From UBA11855 sp964591705 (GTDB lineage Archaea; Thermoproteota; Bathyarchaeia; Bathyarchaeales; Bathycorpusculaceae), in assembly GCA_964591705.1 (NCBI GenBank), contig CAZQCX010000004.1:5076-69075 (forward strand): DNA of 64,000 nucleotides. Direction: 5' to 3'. The stretch's first letter is position 1; each line of letters opens with the position of its first letter. Below, in pieces: positions 1 through 9,048 of this stretch. Made by a program: the position numbers and the translations under genes. The notes under the pieces are model-generated. The model made no database searches, was not told the origin of the DNA, and was given only the letters and a program-made list of their open reading frames with translations.

Positions 1-34
1 ACTCAATGAGAAAGAAATTGACGATGCCTGTCTT

Positions 35-268
35 TTAGCTTTCTTCGACATTTCCTTTTTCCTCTTTGCTAATTAGATATTCAGCTACTTCCTTAGCCCA
101 TTTTCCTGTGAGATGGTTGTCTCTGATTCTCCTTAAATAGTCTTCCCATGAGATCTTTAAACCTTTCTTCCAAACTTTGTAGCTCTGGGTTATCCTCAGG
201 TACGTTCGTCGATGCAATTGGCAAAATTCTCCTTCTCTTGGCTCATTGTCGCAAACTCTGCACTGCAT
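35..268 (-). CDS. Small zinc-binding hypothetical protein
   Basis: This 77-residue protein has an N-terminal metal-binding pattern, Cys3-x2-Cys6 followed by Cys16-x2-His19, which suggests one zinc site. The rest is charged and probably helical, with no signal peptide or membrane segment. It lies one base after the topoisomerase stop on the same strand, so the two are probably co-transcribed and this protein may serve nucleic-acid metabolism; that is inference from position. I do not recognise the family by name. The clean zinc motif and tight spacing make it likely to be a real gene. Confidence 0.6.
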   Translation of the reverse strand: MQCRVCDNEPREGEFCQLHRRTYLRITQSYKVWKKGLKISWEDYLRRIRDNHLTGKWAKEVAEYLISKEEKGNVEES

Positions 269-269
269 A

Positions 270-2339
270 TTAGTGTTTTCCTCTCTTACCTGAGCATTGA
301 GGGTTAAGACACAAGGTCAAAGGGTGTTTTCTGTTCAGCAGAATTTTGATTTTTGGGCAATTACAAACTCTGCAGGTTCCCAAGAACCTAATTAGACCTT
401 GTTGGGGAAGAGGAAAGGCTGTTTTGCATTTCCCTTCAAAATATTGTGTGCAACCTAAGAATCGCTTGCTCGTTTTCTTTGACCGAACTACCAGTAATCT
501 TCCAGTTTTGCATGTTGGGCAATTTCCAACTGTTCTGCCTTCAAGCCGAGTCTTCTGAAACGCATGGCTAAGCCCTGTTCCGATTGCCTGCTCCCTGTCT
601 TTCAGTTTCTCCGTAATAGGCTTCAGAGTTGCTATTACCTCTCTAATCAAATCTTCTCTTGTCATCTTGCCATTTTGAATCATCGCCATTTTCTCCTCGA
701 GTATCTTTGTTAGATGGGGGGATGAAAAAGCTGGGCAATTAGTCAAGAGCACGTCTGCTACTTCAAATCCCAATTCTGTCACCTCCATATTTCTGCCGCT
801 GATGAATTTCCGATCGTAGAGTGTTTGAATGATTCCTGCGCGGGTTGCCTTGGTGCCAATCCCTTCTTTTTGCATCTTCCTGAGAATCGTGCTTGGGTTG
901 TATCTTGGTGGCGGTCGAGTGAATTTCTCCTCCACAAGAATTTTTCTAACTTCCACGCGGCCGCCTTTTTCTGTCGGAGGGAGGGGCTTCACATATGAAT
1001 CTATGTACTGTCTATAGTAGTACATCCATCCTTCAAATACTGTTTTCACTCCATAAGCATGGAAGCGGTGTCCTTCTATCTCAACGGTTATTTTCGTTTT
1101 GCTAGCTATTGCACGGTCGCCAAATGCTGCCATGTATCTTCGAACCACTAGGTTCCATATGTTTCTCTCGGCTTTGCCGAGGTCCCTGTCAGGTAGGTTT
1201 CCAGTTGGATAGATTGCGGGATGTGCTTGGTCTTCACCTCTGCCCTGTCTTGGTGTTAACGTAGGTTTTGCGAGGAGATGAGTAGCATATTCTCCATGTT
1301 CTTGGCTTCTGACCAAGTGCTCCAAGACTGCTCTATGTCCAATTGCAGGAGGGAGTTTCTGACTGCTGGTTCTCGGGTATGAGATCAAGGCATCAATGTA
1401 CAGGCGCTGAGAGATCTTGCTCGTTTGCACAGGTGTGTATCCGAAAAGCCTGTACGCTTCAGTCTGCAAACTTGTTAGGTCAAACGGCGGTGGAGGCTCT
1501 TTCAAAAACTTGGTGTTTTCAATTGCCTCGACTCTTCCGCTCTTCCCTTTACATGCTTTGGCTATTCGCTCTGCTTCTTCCTTGATGTCTATTCTGTTCC
1601 TTTCAGAGTCGACCTCTAAGTCAGAGTTGTCGATTCTAACAACAGCTTTCACTGTCCAATATGGCGTAGGAACGAAACTCTGTATGTTCTTTTCGCGTCT
1701 GGCGACGAACCTGAGAGTCGGTCCTTGGACTCTGCCAGAGCTTATAGTGATGTGTGAGCCACTCATTTTTCTGGCTGCGTTGGTTAAGGCTCTCGATAGA
1801 TTTACTCCGTAAAGCCAGTCTACTTCGTGTCTCGCGCAGCCTGCCTCTATGAGGGCGAAGTCGAGGGCTGGTAGTGCCTCAAGGTAGGCTCGTTCGATCT
1901 CCTCCTTTGTTAGAGTGGAGTATTTCATTCGTCTGGCGGAATGCTGTTTTCCATCACAGGCAAATTTTAGAATATTATAACCAATTACGTTGCCCTCGAT
2001 GTCAAAGTCACAAGCGTCGATGAAAGCTCCCGCGTTCTTTGCGAGTTTTGAAATGGTCGCAATCCAGGTGCGGATGTTCTTCGCTTTGAGTTTTGCCTCA
2101 TACAAAGGAATCCATTTGTACTCGAATGCAGGATACACCAATCTGTCTTCTTTCGCTTCTCCCACCGTGTAAAGATGCCCAAGTGCTGGAACGATCAAGA
2201 TGTCTCCGTTTCTTCTGGCAATGTAGAAAGGTACTCCCTTTTCCATTCTCTTCCTTGGTTTTCCATCCAAGTCTAGGGCGTAAGCTATTCGCGCAGCTGC
2301 ATCAGGCTTCTCTGTTATGATCAGCGTATAGCTCTGCAA
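270..2339 (-). CDS. topA: DNA topoisomerase I (type IA)
   Basis: Type IA topoisomerase of 689 residues, which relaxes negative supercoils by cutting one strand through a 5'-phosphotyrosine. The TOPRIM fold opens the protein, with the catalytic Glu in IITEKPDAA (about residue 10) and a DxDxEG element (about 111-116). The active-site Tyr is in ISYPRTSS (about 321). The C-terminus carries two cysteine-rich zinc fingers (CPTC...GC, then CRVC...CLNPQC), as in many archaeal topoisomerase I/III-like enzymes. Translation starts at TTG, with a strong GGAGGAGG stretch about 12-20 nt upstream. The small zinc protein follows after one base. The length is typical and nothing is missing. Confidence 0.95.
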   Translation of the reverse strand: MQSYTLIITEKPDAAARIAYALDLDGKPRKRMEKGVPFYIARRNGDILIVPALGHLYTVGEAKEDRLVYPAFEYKWIPLYEAKLKAKNIRTWIATISKLAKNAGAFIDACDFDIEGNVIGYNILKFACDGKQHSARRMKYSTLTKEEIERAYLEALPALDFALIEAGCARHEVDWLYGVNLSRALTNAARKMSGSHITISSGRVQGPTLRFVARREKNIQSFVPTPYWTVKAVVRIDNSDLEVDSERNRIDIKEEAERIAKACKGKSGRVEAIENTKFLKEPPPPFDLTSLQTEAYRLFGYTPVQTSKISQRLYIDALISYPRTSSQKLPPAIGHRAVLEHLVRSQEHGEYATHLLAKPTLTPRQGRGEDQAHPAIYPTGNLPDRDLGKAERNIWNLVVRRYMAAFGDRAIASKTKITVEIEGHRFHAYGVKTVFEGWMYYYRQYIDSYVKPLPPTEKGGRVEVRKILVEEKFTRPPPRYNPSTILRKMQKEGIGTKATRAGIIQTLYDRKFISGRNMEVTELGFEVADVLLTNCPAFSSPHLTKILEEKMAMIQNGKMTREDLIREVIATLKPITEKLKDREQAIGTGLSHAFQKTRLEGRTVGNCPTCKTGRLLVVRSKKTSKRFLGCTQYFEGKCKTAFPLPQQGLIRFLGTCRVCNCPKIKILLNRKHPLTLCLNPQCSGKRGKH

Positions 2340-2570
2340 GCGGTTTAGGGTCCTCCTCCTTCTAATTCCGCGTTCTTTAAAATAAGCTTGTTAAGGCCTG
2401 TTGGAACTTGCCTAACACCTGTCTTGATGCTGCCTCTCGTGTTGCCACTAAGGTTCCCTTTTGACCTTGGCTACTGGACGATGACAGAAAAACGTGGGCA
2501 ATTTGCCAACTTAGCAACCAATAAATACCGCACATGCTTTATTTTCCATTCATTTCAGGGGTGAAGACGT

Positions 2571-2735
2571 TTGCCGCAACGCGTCGTTTGCTATGGGTGC
2601 AATTATGTTCTGTACGAAGGTGCTGAGCTCAAACCTCCGGATGAGATTCTCCAGAAATATAATGGTAACTGCCCAAAATGCGACAAGAAGCTCTCACTGC
2701 TGCCAATTGATGTCGAAGTGAAGCCTTTGAAATAG
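2571..2735 (+). CDS. Zinc-ribbon microprotein
   Basis: This is a 54-residue protein starting at TTG with an AGGGGTGA Shine-Dalgarno sequence about 7 nt upstream. It has two cysteine pairs, CYGC near the start and CPKC about 30 residues later, which form a typical four-Cys zinc ribbon similar in size to RpoP-like archaeal ribbons. The product is basic, with no membrane segment, so it may contact nucleic acid or another protein; its function is unknown. It faces away from topA and precedes aglB by 232 nt. An AAGCC/GGCTT hairpin spans its last codons. The gene is supported by the motif and ribosome-binding site rather than by length. Confidence 0.6.
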   Translation: MPQRVVCYGCNYVLYEGAELKPPDEILQKYNGNCPKCDKKLSLLPIDVEVKPLK

Positions 2736-2967
2736 CATTGCATCTGGCTTCAGGAAGAATATTACGAAGTAGTCGATGTCGACCTTTTGGTTGGGCGCGT
2801 TTCTTCAAACTCCTGTTTGGATAGCCACGCCATAGGATCTTTCGTTAAGAATAAGAGAGCAGCTTTTTGGAAAGCCATAAATAAACGGTCCAATGTGATA
2901 TTAGCCAAGATCAACGGCAACATTAAATAAAAGACAGCGCAAAGCAGTAAGAAAAGGATGACCTGAG

Positions 2968-5259
2968 TTGGGGATTAGGGAGACGATATCGAGAGACAAC
3001 ATTGCCAGCAGCCTCAGGAAACTTGGGAAACTGCGTCTAAATGTGAGTCATGCGAGAATAATCTCAATTTCAGCTATTCTTCTCATACTTTTTATTTCAT
3101 TCACGATACGAATTTTGCCTCTTAGATGGGAAATTCCGCTGGGCGTTGTTCGCCTTAACGAATTTGATCCATACTATCAGTTCATTCTGACCCAGAGAAT
3201 GGTTCAAAACGGCGTGCTCTCGCCTTATTATCCTGAACCTTGGGTTTTCAAGCAGCTCTGGTCACCGCAGGGTCTAGATATGTCTATCTCGTTGCCTTCA
3301 CTGCCTGCTACCGCTGCAATCCTCTATAGCATTGTGTCGTTGCTGGGAATAAACGTAGATTTGATGATGTTCTGTTCCTTTTTCCCTGCTGTTGCGGGAA
3401 CGATCAGCGTTTTGATCATCTACTTTCTGGGGAAAGACTTGGGTGGAAAGCCTGTCGGCATGTTGGCTGCTCTTTTTCTGGCACTGTCGCCTTCGTTCAT
3501 CCAGAGGACAGCTCTTGGCTTCTTTGACACTGAAGTTCCGGGTATACTCGGTATACTCCTGTTTAGCCTCCTATTCCTGCGTGCTATCGACGAGAATAGA
3601 ACGCTTCGTTCTTCCATGGCTTACACTTTTGGCGCTGCGTTTACATTGGCTTATCTTATCCTCGGCTGGGGCGCGGCGTATTTCATGCTAGGGCTATCCT
3701 CCCTGTATGTGCTTGTCTTGATCTTGCTCAGGAAATACAGCCAGCGTCTCTTGCTTTCCTACAGTATAGTTTTTGGGGTTGCCCTTCTCATAGCAACCAA
3801 AGCTCCAATAATAACGCTCAACTATCTTGTCTCCGCTGCGGTCCTTCCAGTTGCGGGGGTCTTTCTGCTTCTATGTCTATCCGAAATACTTCGTAATCAA
3901 TTGTCGATGCGAACGAAGCTCTTCTTGGTGGTAGGTTCAATAATTGTGATTGTAAGTGGGTTTGTGTCTCTCTGGCATCTCGGGCTCATGCAAAGTATCG
4001 CCGGAAAGTTCATAACGGTCTTGGATCCGTTTATGAGGTCGACTTCGCCTTTGATAGAATCGGTGGCTGAGCATCGAGTTTCTGCTTGGGGAAACATCTA
4101 CATTGAATTGGGCGTAAGCATACTCTTTTTCCTTGGCGGATTGTATTTCACTCTGAGAAATCCAACGAATAGAAATGTTTTCCTCCTCCTTTTCGGTTTG
4201 ACTTCTCTCTACTTCGCAGCCTCCATGGTTCGCCTCCTGGCTATTTTTTCGTCCGCGTTTTGTCTTCTAGTTGCTGCTGGTGTAGTTGGGGTCCTAAAGC
4301 CATTCTTCACATTACTTAAGGAAACACCACAAATTGTGACGAGGACAAAGCGGGGAATCGCGCGGGTAAGCAAGGAATACAGTGGAGTGGCAGTTTTTCT
4401 TGTGTTCACTCTCTTAGTTACCCAGTTTGCTTTCTCGCCTCAAAACAGTGGTGTGCCCAGAGTTTATGGACAGGCGTATAATCCGCTTACTGTTGCCGCA
4501 AGCAGTCTTCCTATCTCCACAAATGTGAACGAATGGGCAAATATGCTCAGCTACACCCAAAGCAATCTCCAGTCTACAGACGTCGTTGGATCATGGTGGG
4601 ACTACGGCTATTGGTTGACAATACTTGGTAATGTAACAACGTTGGCTGACAATGCAACTGTGAACTTCACACAAATAGAGGATATCGGATTCTTCATGAT
4701 GGCGAATGAAACGAATGCTCTGAAAATGCTTGAACAGTATGGTGCCAAGTATATCCTTGTGTTCACAACGCTTCAGCTAAGCCAGTCAAGTAGTGGCTCA
4801 ACATACATTGCCAGTTTTGGCAGATGGGGCGACGAAGGTAAATGGTCATGGATGGCAAAAATCTCGGGACAGGCACAGAATCGCTTCATACGAAGCGGTT
4901 TCATTGACGAGCAATCCTCATGGTCAGATGAGAAGGCTTTCGGGAACTACACTCTAGGCAAGATCTGGATCGATTCAAACAACAACGGTCAAGTTGACAC
5001 AGGCGAGATTGCAAACAGTCCGAAGGGGATGGCTTCGACAATATATAGACTCATGAGCTGGGCGAAACAGCGATGGACAGAAAACACAGGCGGGCAAGCG
5101 TCTCCAGACGAGACTGCTGAACGGCCTTATTACTTCAAAGAGGCTTACTTCAGCGGGGTTAACACTGCTCCACTTACATATGGCGGGATAATTCCTCTCG
5201 TTGCTCTTTATGAGATAGATTGGCAGGCATACTACTCGGCGACCAGAGCAGTTGGCTAA
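2968..5259 (+). CDS. aglB: Oligosaccharyltransferase STT3/AglB subunit
   Basis: This is the catalytic subunit of archaeal N-glycosylation (763 residues), which transfers lipid-linked oligosaccharide to Asn in N-x-S/T sequons outside the cell. The N-terminal part has many transmembrane helices. A DxD-like acidic motif sits in NEFDPYYQ (about residue 64) and another acidic site in FFDTEVPG. The soluble C-terminal domain carries the diagnostic SWWDYGYW (about 542-549). Start is TTG with AAGGATGA about 7 nt upstream. The stop overlaps the start of a GlcNAc-1-phosphate transferase-like gene by 8 nt, which implies an operon that both builds and transfers the glycan. Confidence 0.95.
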   Translation: MGIRETISRDNIASSLRKLGKLRLNVSHARIISISAILLILFISFTIRILPLRWEIPLGVVRLNEFDPYYQFILTQRMVQNGVLSPYYPEPWVFKQLWSPQGLDMSISLPSLPATAAILYSIVSLLGINVDLMMFCSFFPAVAGTISVLIIYFLGKDLGGKPVGMLAALFLALSPSFIQRTALGFFDTEVPGILGILLFSLLFLRAIDENRTLRSSMAYTFGAAFTLAYLILGWGAAYFMLGLSSLYVLVLILLRKYSQRLLLSYSIVFGVALLIATKAPIITLNYLVSAAVLPVAGVFLLLCLSEILRNQLSMRTKLFLVVGSIIVIVSGFVSLWHLGLMQSIAGKFITVLDPFMRSTSPLIESVAEHRVSAWGNIYIELGVSILFFLGGLYFTLRNPTNRNVFLLLFGLTSLYFAASMVRLLAIFSSAFCLLVAAGVVGVLKPFFTLLKETPQIVTRTKRGIARVSKEYSGVAVFLVFTLLVTQFAFSPQNSGVPRVYGQAYNPLTVAASSLPISTNVNEWANMLSYTQSNLQSTDVVGSWWDYGYWLTILGNVTTLADNATVNFTQIEDIGFFMMANETNALKMLEQYGAKYILVFTTLQLSQSSSGSTYIASFGRWGDEGKWSWMAKISGQAQNRFIRSGFIDEQSSWSDEKAFGNYTLGKIWIDSNNNGQVDTGEIANSPKGMASTIYRLMSWAKQRWTENTGGQASPDETAERPYYFKEAYFSGVNTAPLTYGGIIPLVALYEIDWQAYYSATRAVG

Positions 5260-6151
5260 TCGAAGAGGGACGAACTTGTTTCCGCGAGTCCCAGATCAGC
5301 ACAAGGCGGGTAAACCTCTTGTTTCAAATGGGCTGGGCGTCGCATATGTTTTGTTTACAAGCGTTTACCTTTTTTCCCTGTATTTCTTGGGCGTGGCCAA
5401 ACCAGTGGATGGAGTTTCTGCACCTCTAACATTAGCGGTTTGTGTCCTTTTTGGAGGTTTCATGGGGCTACTTGATGATTGGATGGATTTGCGGTGGCGT
5501 TATAAAGCCTTCATGCCTTTGGTTGCAGCATTGCCTCTTGTCTATTTGGCTCGTGATTATGGTTTGCGAACCTCAGTGTCGCTGCCTTTTTTGGGAGTGT
5601 TTGACTTCTCAAACGCTTACTACTTCGTGATCATACCGTTGATTGTGATGATAGTTACTAATACTGTAAACCAATTAGGTGGGTTGAACGGGTTGGAGAC
5701 AATCTGCCCTGGGATAGTGCTTGCTGGGTTATTGGCGACTTCTGAACTGCTTTTTCAACCATATTTCACTTTGATGCTTGGACCATTGCTTCTCTGGCTT
5801 GGTTTGTCTGTGCTCAATGTTCAGGGCAAGCTTTTTGTTGGCAATTCAGGCTCATTTTCAATTGGAATGACCATCGCTGCCTTCGCCGTAATAACAGATT
5901 TGAAGCTTGGTTTGGCCATTTCGATTCTGCCTTACGTCTTCAATTCAATATTGATTTTGCTGACTGTTTTCTTTGTCAGGAAGAAAGCAAATGTTACTTT
6001 TGACGGAAAAAAACTTGTTTCAGATCATAGGAGAAGTTTGGTCACTCTCATTACTTACAAGAGGCCATTAGCTGAGCGTACTGTGGTTGCAGTAATATCC
6101 TTGTTGATGGCGATATCCACAGCTATTGCAATCATAGTCGAGATTTTCTAG
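5252..6151 (+). CDS. UDP-GlcNAc:polyprenyl-phosphate GlcNAc-1-P transferase-like (GT4/MraY-WecA family)
   Basis: This polytopic membrane enzyme (299 residues, about nine helices) of the MraY/WecA/GPT family would load the first sugar phosphate onto dolichyl phosphate. Visible family motifs are PDQHKAGKP, DDWMDLRW (Asp pair binding Mg), NQLGGLNGLE, FVGNSGSFSIG and the terminal DHRR. The start is TTG, overlapping aglB by 8 nt, so translation is coupled. The protein begins only about 14 residues before PDQHK; family members normally have a first transmembrane helix before that motif, and the in-frame upstream sequence is too short to hold one. It is either a naturally shortened form or N-terminally eroded. 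Substrate sugar is inferred. Confidence 0.85.
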   Translation: MANRRGTNLFPRVPDQHKAGKPLVSNGLGVAYVLFTSVYLFSLYFLGVAKPVDGVSAPLTLAVCVLFGGFMGLLDDWMDLRWRYKAFMPLVAALPLVYLARDYGLRTSVSLPFLGVFDFSNAYYFVIIPLIVMIVTNTVNQLGGLNGLETICPGIVLAGLLATSELLFQPYFTLMLGPLLLWLGLSVLNVQGKLFVGNSGSFSIGMTIAAFAVITDLKLGLAISILPYVFNSILILLTVFFVRKKANVTFDGKKLVSDHRRSLVTLITYKRPLAERTVVAVISLLMAISTAIAIIVEIF

Positions 6152-6180
6152 GCGAAGACTTTTTTTCCACCGTGCTGGCG

Positions 6181-8868
6181 TCAGGCTAGAAATCTTTCGA
6201 GTTTCGTCAGCCCTATGATCTCCTCGAAGTTCAATCCAAGTGCATCTAGGACTTGGTCAAATGTAGAGTGAAGATACGATATGTACTTGTCCACGTCAAC
6301 CTCGCTTTTGGAGACCAATTCAACAGGCTTCACATGTGGCTCTCTGATAACTTTAACGAAGCTTATCATGTCGCCTGCCCGAAGATCCATCCCTCGTCCT
6401 TTGAGGATTTTTGCTGCTTTGACATGCTGAGGTGTTGTTTTTGTGTAGCGCTCGATTTCCTCGCCCAGGACAACGTTGAACGCCAGTTCAGTCGTGCTTT
6501 CCCATTCTCTCCTTCTGAGTTTCATGTAACGTTCGCGAACGATTTCGGCAATGTCTTTTTTTGCTCTCTCAAACTCTGCTGGACTCTTCGCTTTTGCTAG
6601 TCGTTCCTTCATCTGGTTGAAAGCGTTCTTGATGAAGGCAGGTATATGTTTCTTCTTCCCAGTCAAGCCTTTTACATCAACCGTACCGTCTTCGAGAACC
6701 CCAAGGTAGTTCTTTTTTCGGCTGCTGAAGACTGCGTATCGGTAAACCTTGTCTACGTCCAAGCTCATCTTCAGTTCGTGTTCAGTCCATTGGGTGAGTT
6801 CCTCGACCTGTTCTTTGGATGGGTTTTTCAGGAAGAGGCTGTCTGTATCCCCGTAGAGAACTTGGATGCCAATGTTTTCTGCCTTTCTGAGAATTTGAGT
6901 TATTGAATGTCTGCCGATTGCTGCTGTGGCTTCAGCGACAGGTGGACAGTAGAGATCGAAGCTTTCCGCACCAAAAACTCCGTAGCTAGCGTTTAGTATG
7001 ACTTTGAGAGCTCCCTGTGTTATGTTGTACCACTTCTTTTGTTCCAAAGGCAGTGTTTTGTCTTTGCTGCGCAACTTGTACCATTTCACGCGCAAGTCTC
7101 TTAGCGAGCCTATCAGCAGACTCTCTAACGCTCGTTTTTGCGTGCATGCCCAGTGTGGTGTGTCTGGAATTAGATTCCTACGGCATTCTGGATGGGGGCA
7201 AAGTATGGATTGGTAGCCTAAATTCCAGACCTTTATTATTGAAGGATATAGGCTGGGGAAGTCCATGACCGCAACATTGAAGTGTACTCCCGGGATAGGT
7301 TCAACAACGATTGCGCCTTTGTATTTCTTACCTTTGATTATTGCTGTTGTTGCGGTTTTGCCTTTTTTTGTGAGAATATCTTCAGCGTTCGGAATTAACA
7401 TGTTCCTTTTTCTATGTTCACGGTGCATGAAGTTGCGTATCCATCGTGAGACGCCTTGGCGACTGACATCTTCCATCGGCATGCTGCTTATTCTCGCTAA
7501 AAGGAGGATGAGTTTCATGACTGAGTCGTCTTCGAAGCTTGTTAGTTTGTAGGCAATTTCTGAGTCGCGAAAACAGTATTGTGCAAGTTCATTGTAGGTT
7601 AGCTCATCAAATGTTTTCTCAAGGTGGATTTTTCCCATTCCAATTAAAGCAGTGCCGACGTCATCCAGAGTCACATCGCGATAGCGGTTGCCGAAGGCGT
7701 ATATTTGGATCGATCTGTTGTAAAAGAATTTGTACAAGTCTATGTGGACTCCGTATTTTAGGAGGCACACGCGTTTCCCAACTTCTATGGGCACTTCGGT
7801 TCTTTGAAATCCCAGATTTATTGCTCTATGCATCAAGTAGCGAAGATCGAAGTCGTCTCCATTGAAGGTGAGGATGAATGGGTATTCCCACAGAACCTCG
7901 AAGATGGCTCTGATGAGTTGTTCTTCGTTTGGCTGGAATTCTATTGACGCCTCAGATGGCAACTGTTGGTCAACTTCATGGGTTTCTTCGCGTTTTAGCA
8001 TTAGCACCTTTTTTTGGTCGTCTGAGGTGTAGATGGAGCAGCAAATCACTGGGTATGAAGCTTCACGTGGATCTGGGACCCGTGTTGATGTGGGAGAGTA
8101 GACTTCGATGTCGATGGCTGCTCTTCGGAATTTTGGAGCGGGGTATTCAAGAAGCCTTGCCCAGTCTTTGATAAACTCGTGTTCTTCAGCGGTGGCTTCT
8201 TCAAAATTCGTTTCTATTCTGTCGAGTACTTCCTCGGCCGCTGACAGCTTCACGGGTATGAGGCTGTTGTTTTTGACCTCAAAGATCATGCCTGGCAGGA
8301 GTTCTTTGTCGTACATGTAAGATTGGTAGTACTTTATTTTCGCCTCCCAGACTTTTGCTTCTTCTCCATGTTCCCCAGCCATGGTCTTTGGGAAGTCCTC
8401 GGGGATGATTTCCCTGATTGTGCCTTGTGGTTTGCCGCCAATTGCAAGGGGGTCATTGGTGACGATTTTTGTGATTTGAATTTTCCTGAAATTGAGTGGG
8501 TCAAACTTTTCTTCTAACTCAAAATGGTCCAGACCAGGATGCCCCATGAGACGAGGTATTTTCTCAAGCTCGATCGGAGAGAGATTTGTTAGGCAGTATG
8601 GCTTGTGTTCAGTGTTGTCGTACCAGAAGTAGATTTTGCCGCTCCCGGGTTCGTAGAGTTTGATTACCGCCTTACGTTGCCGCCCATCATAGGTTGCAGA
8701 TACAAAGAAAGATTGAGGCAGATTGCTCGGAGCTAAAGGCGGAAAAATGCGCCGCTTTGTCGTTTTGGACGGGGTCTCAGCGGCTTGAACAGCGACCGCA
8801 TGCATCTTTGCCTCTTCTGTCTGCTTCTTTGGAACCTGTGTATAGTCAAAAAGGCTTTTCTGCTGCAT
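6181..8868 (-). CDS. polB: Family B DNA polymerase with 3'-5' exonuclease
   Basis: Replicative or repair polymerase of 895 residues. The exonuclease motifs are intact: ExoI AIDIEVYSP (about 252-260), ExoII TFNGDDFDLRYL and ExoIII YCFRDSEIAYKL. Polymerase motifs are MDFPSLYPSIIK (motif A), NASYGVFGAE (motif B) and YGDTDSLF (motif C, catalytic Asp pair). The style resembles crenarchaeal PolB1. The first ten residues contain QQKSLFDY, which looks like a PCNA-interacting (PIP) box, unusually at the N-terminus. A 180-bp divergent promoter region separates it from the RNA methyltransferase gene. The gene is complete. Confidence 0.95.
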   Translation of the reverse strand: MQQKSLFDYTQVPKKQTEEAKMHAVAVQAAETPSKTTKRRIFPPLAPSNLPQSFFVSATYDGRQRKAVIKLYEPGSGKIYFWYDNTEHKPYCLTNLSPIELEKIPRLMGHPGLDHFELEEKFDPLNFRKIQITKIVTNDPLAIGGKPQGTIREIIPEDFPKTMAGEHGEEAKVWEAKIKYYQSYMYDKELLPGMIFEVKNNSLIPVKLSAAEEVLDRIETNFEEATAEEHEFIKDWARLLEYPAPKFRRAAIDIEVYSPTSTRVPDPREASYPVICCSIYTSDDQKKVLMLKREETHEVDQQLPSEASIEFQPNEEQLIRAIFEVLWEYPFILTFNGDDFDLRYLMHRAINLGFQRTEVPIEVGKRVCLLKYGVHIDLYKFFYNRSIQIYAFGNRYRDVTLDDVGTALIGMGKIHLEKTFDELTYNELAQYCFRDSEIAYKLTSFEDDSVMKLILLLARISSMPMEDVSRQGVSRWIRNFMHREHRKRNMLIPNAEDILTKKGKTATTAIIKGKKYKGAIVVEPIPGVHFNVAVMDFPSLYPSIIKVWNLGYQSILCPHPECRRNLIPDTPHWACTQKRALESLLIGSLRDLRVKWYKLRSKDKTLPLEQKKWYNITQGALKVILNASYGVFGAESFDLYCPPVAEATAAIGRHSITQILRKAENIGIQVLYGDTDSLFLKNPSKEQVEELTQWTEHELKMSLDVDKVYRYAVFSSRKKNYLGVLEDGTVDVKGLTGKKKHIPAFIKNAFNQMKERLAKAKSPAEFERAKKDIAEIVRERYMKLRRREWESTTELAFNVVLGEEIERYTKTTPQHVKAAKILKGRGMDLRAGDMISFVKVIREPHVKPVELVSKSEVDVDKYISYLHSTFDQVLDALGLNFEEIIGLTKLERFLA

Positions 8869-8974
8869 CTGGGCTATTGACCTTCGATATCAGTATGTTT
8901 AGTTGAAGCTAAAATCTTTGCCGTATCATCGTTTAGATCTGTCCACAAATTATTGCTCAAAAAGTAATGCCAAC

Positions 8975-8986
8975 ATTATAAATATG
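8975..8986 (+). promoter_or_regulatory. TATA-like element, polB/methyltransferase intergenic region
   Basis: An A/T-rich element (ATTATAAATATG) lies about 65 nt before the TTG start of the NOP2/Sun methyltransferase. On the other strand the same bases read as a TATA box about 105 nt before polB. The distance fits better as the methyltransferase promoter with a short 5' leader. Orientation is uncertain because archaeal TATA boxes are nearly symmetric. Confidence 0.4.
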
Positions 8987-9048
8987 GCAGACGCCGTATC
9001 AAATATCTCCTTGGAACGCTTGATTGCTATGTCACTAAGTGAAACTCA

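Noticed and set aside
2787..2930. 47-codon TTG frame in phase after the zinc-ribbon microprotein stop
   Set aside because: No ribosome-binding site or motif. The AAGCC/GGCTT hairpin spanning the stop was tested as a BHB intron, but the central helix and bulges do not form.
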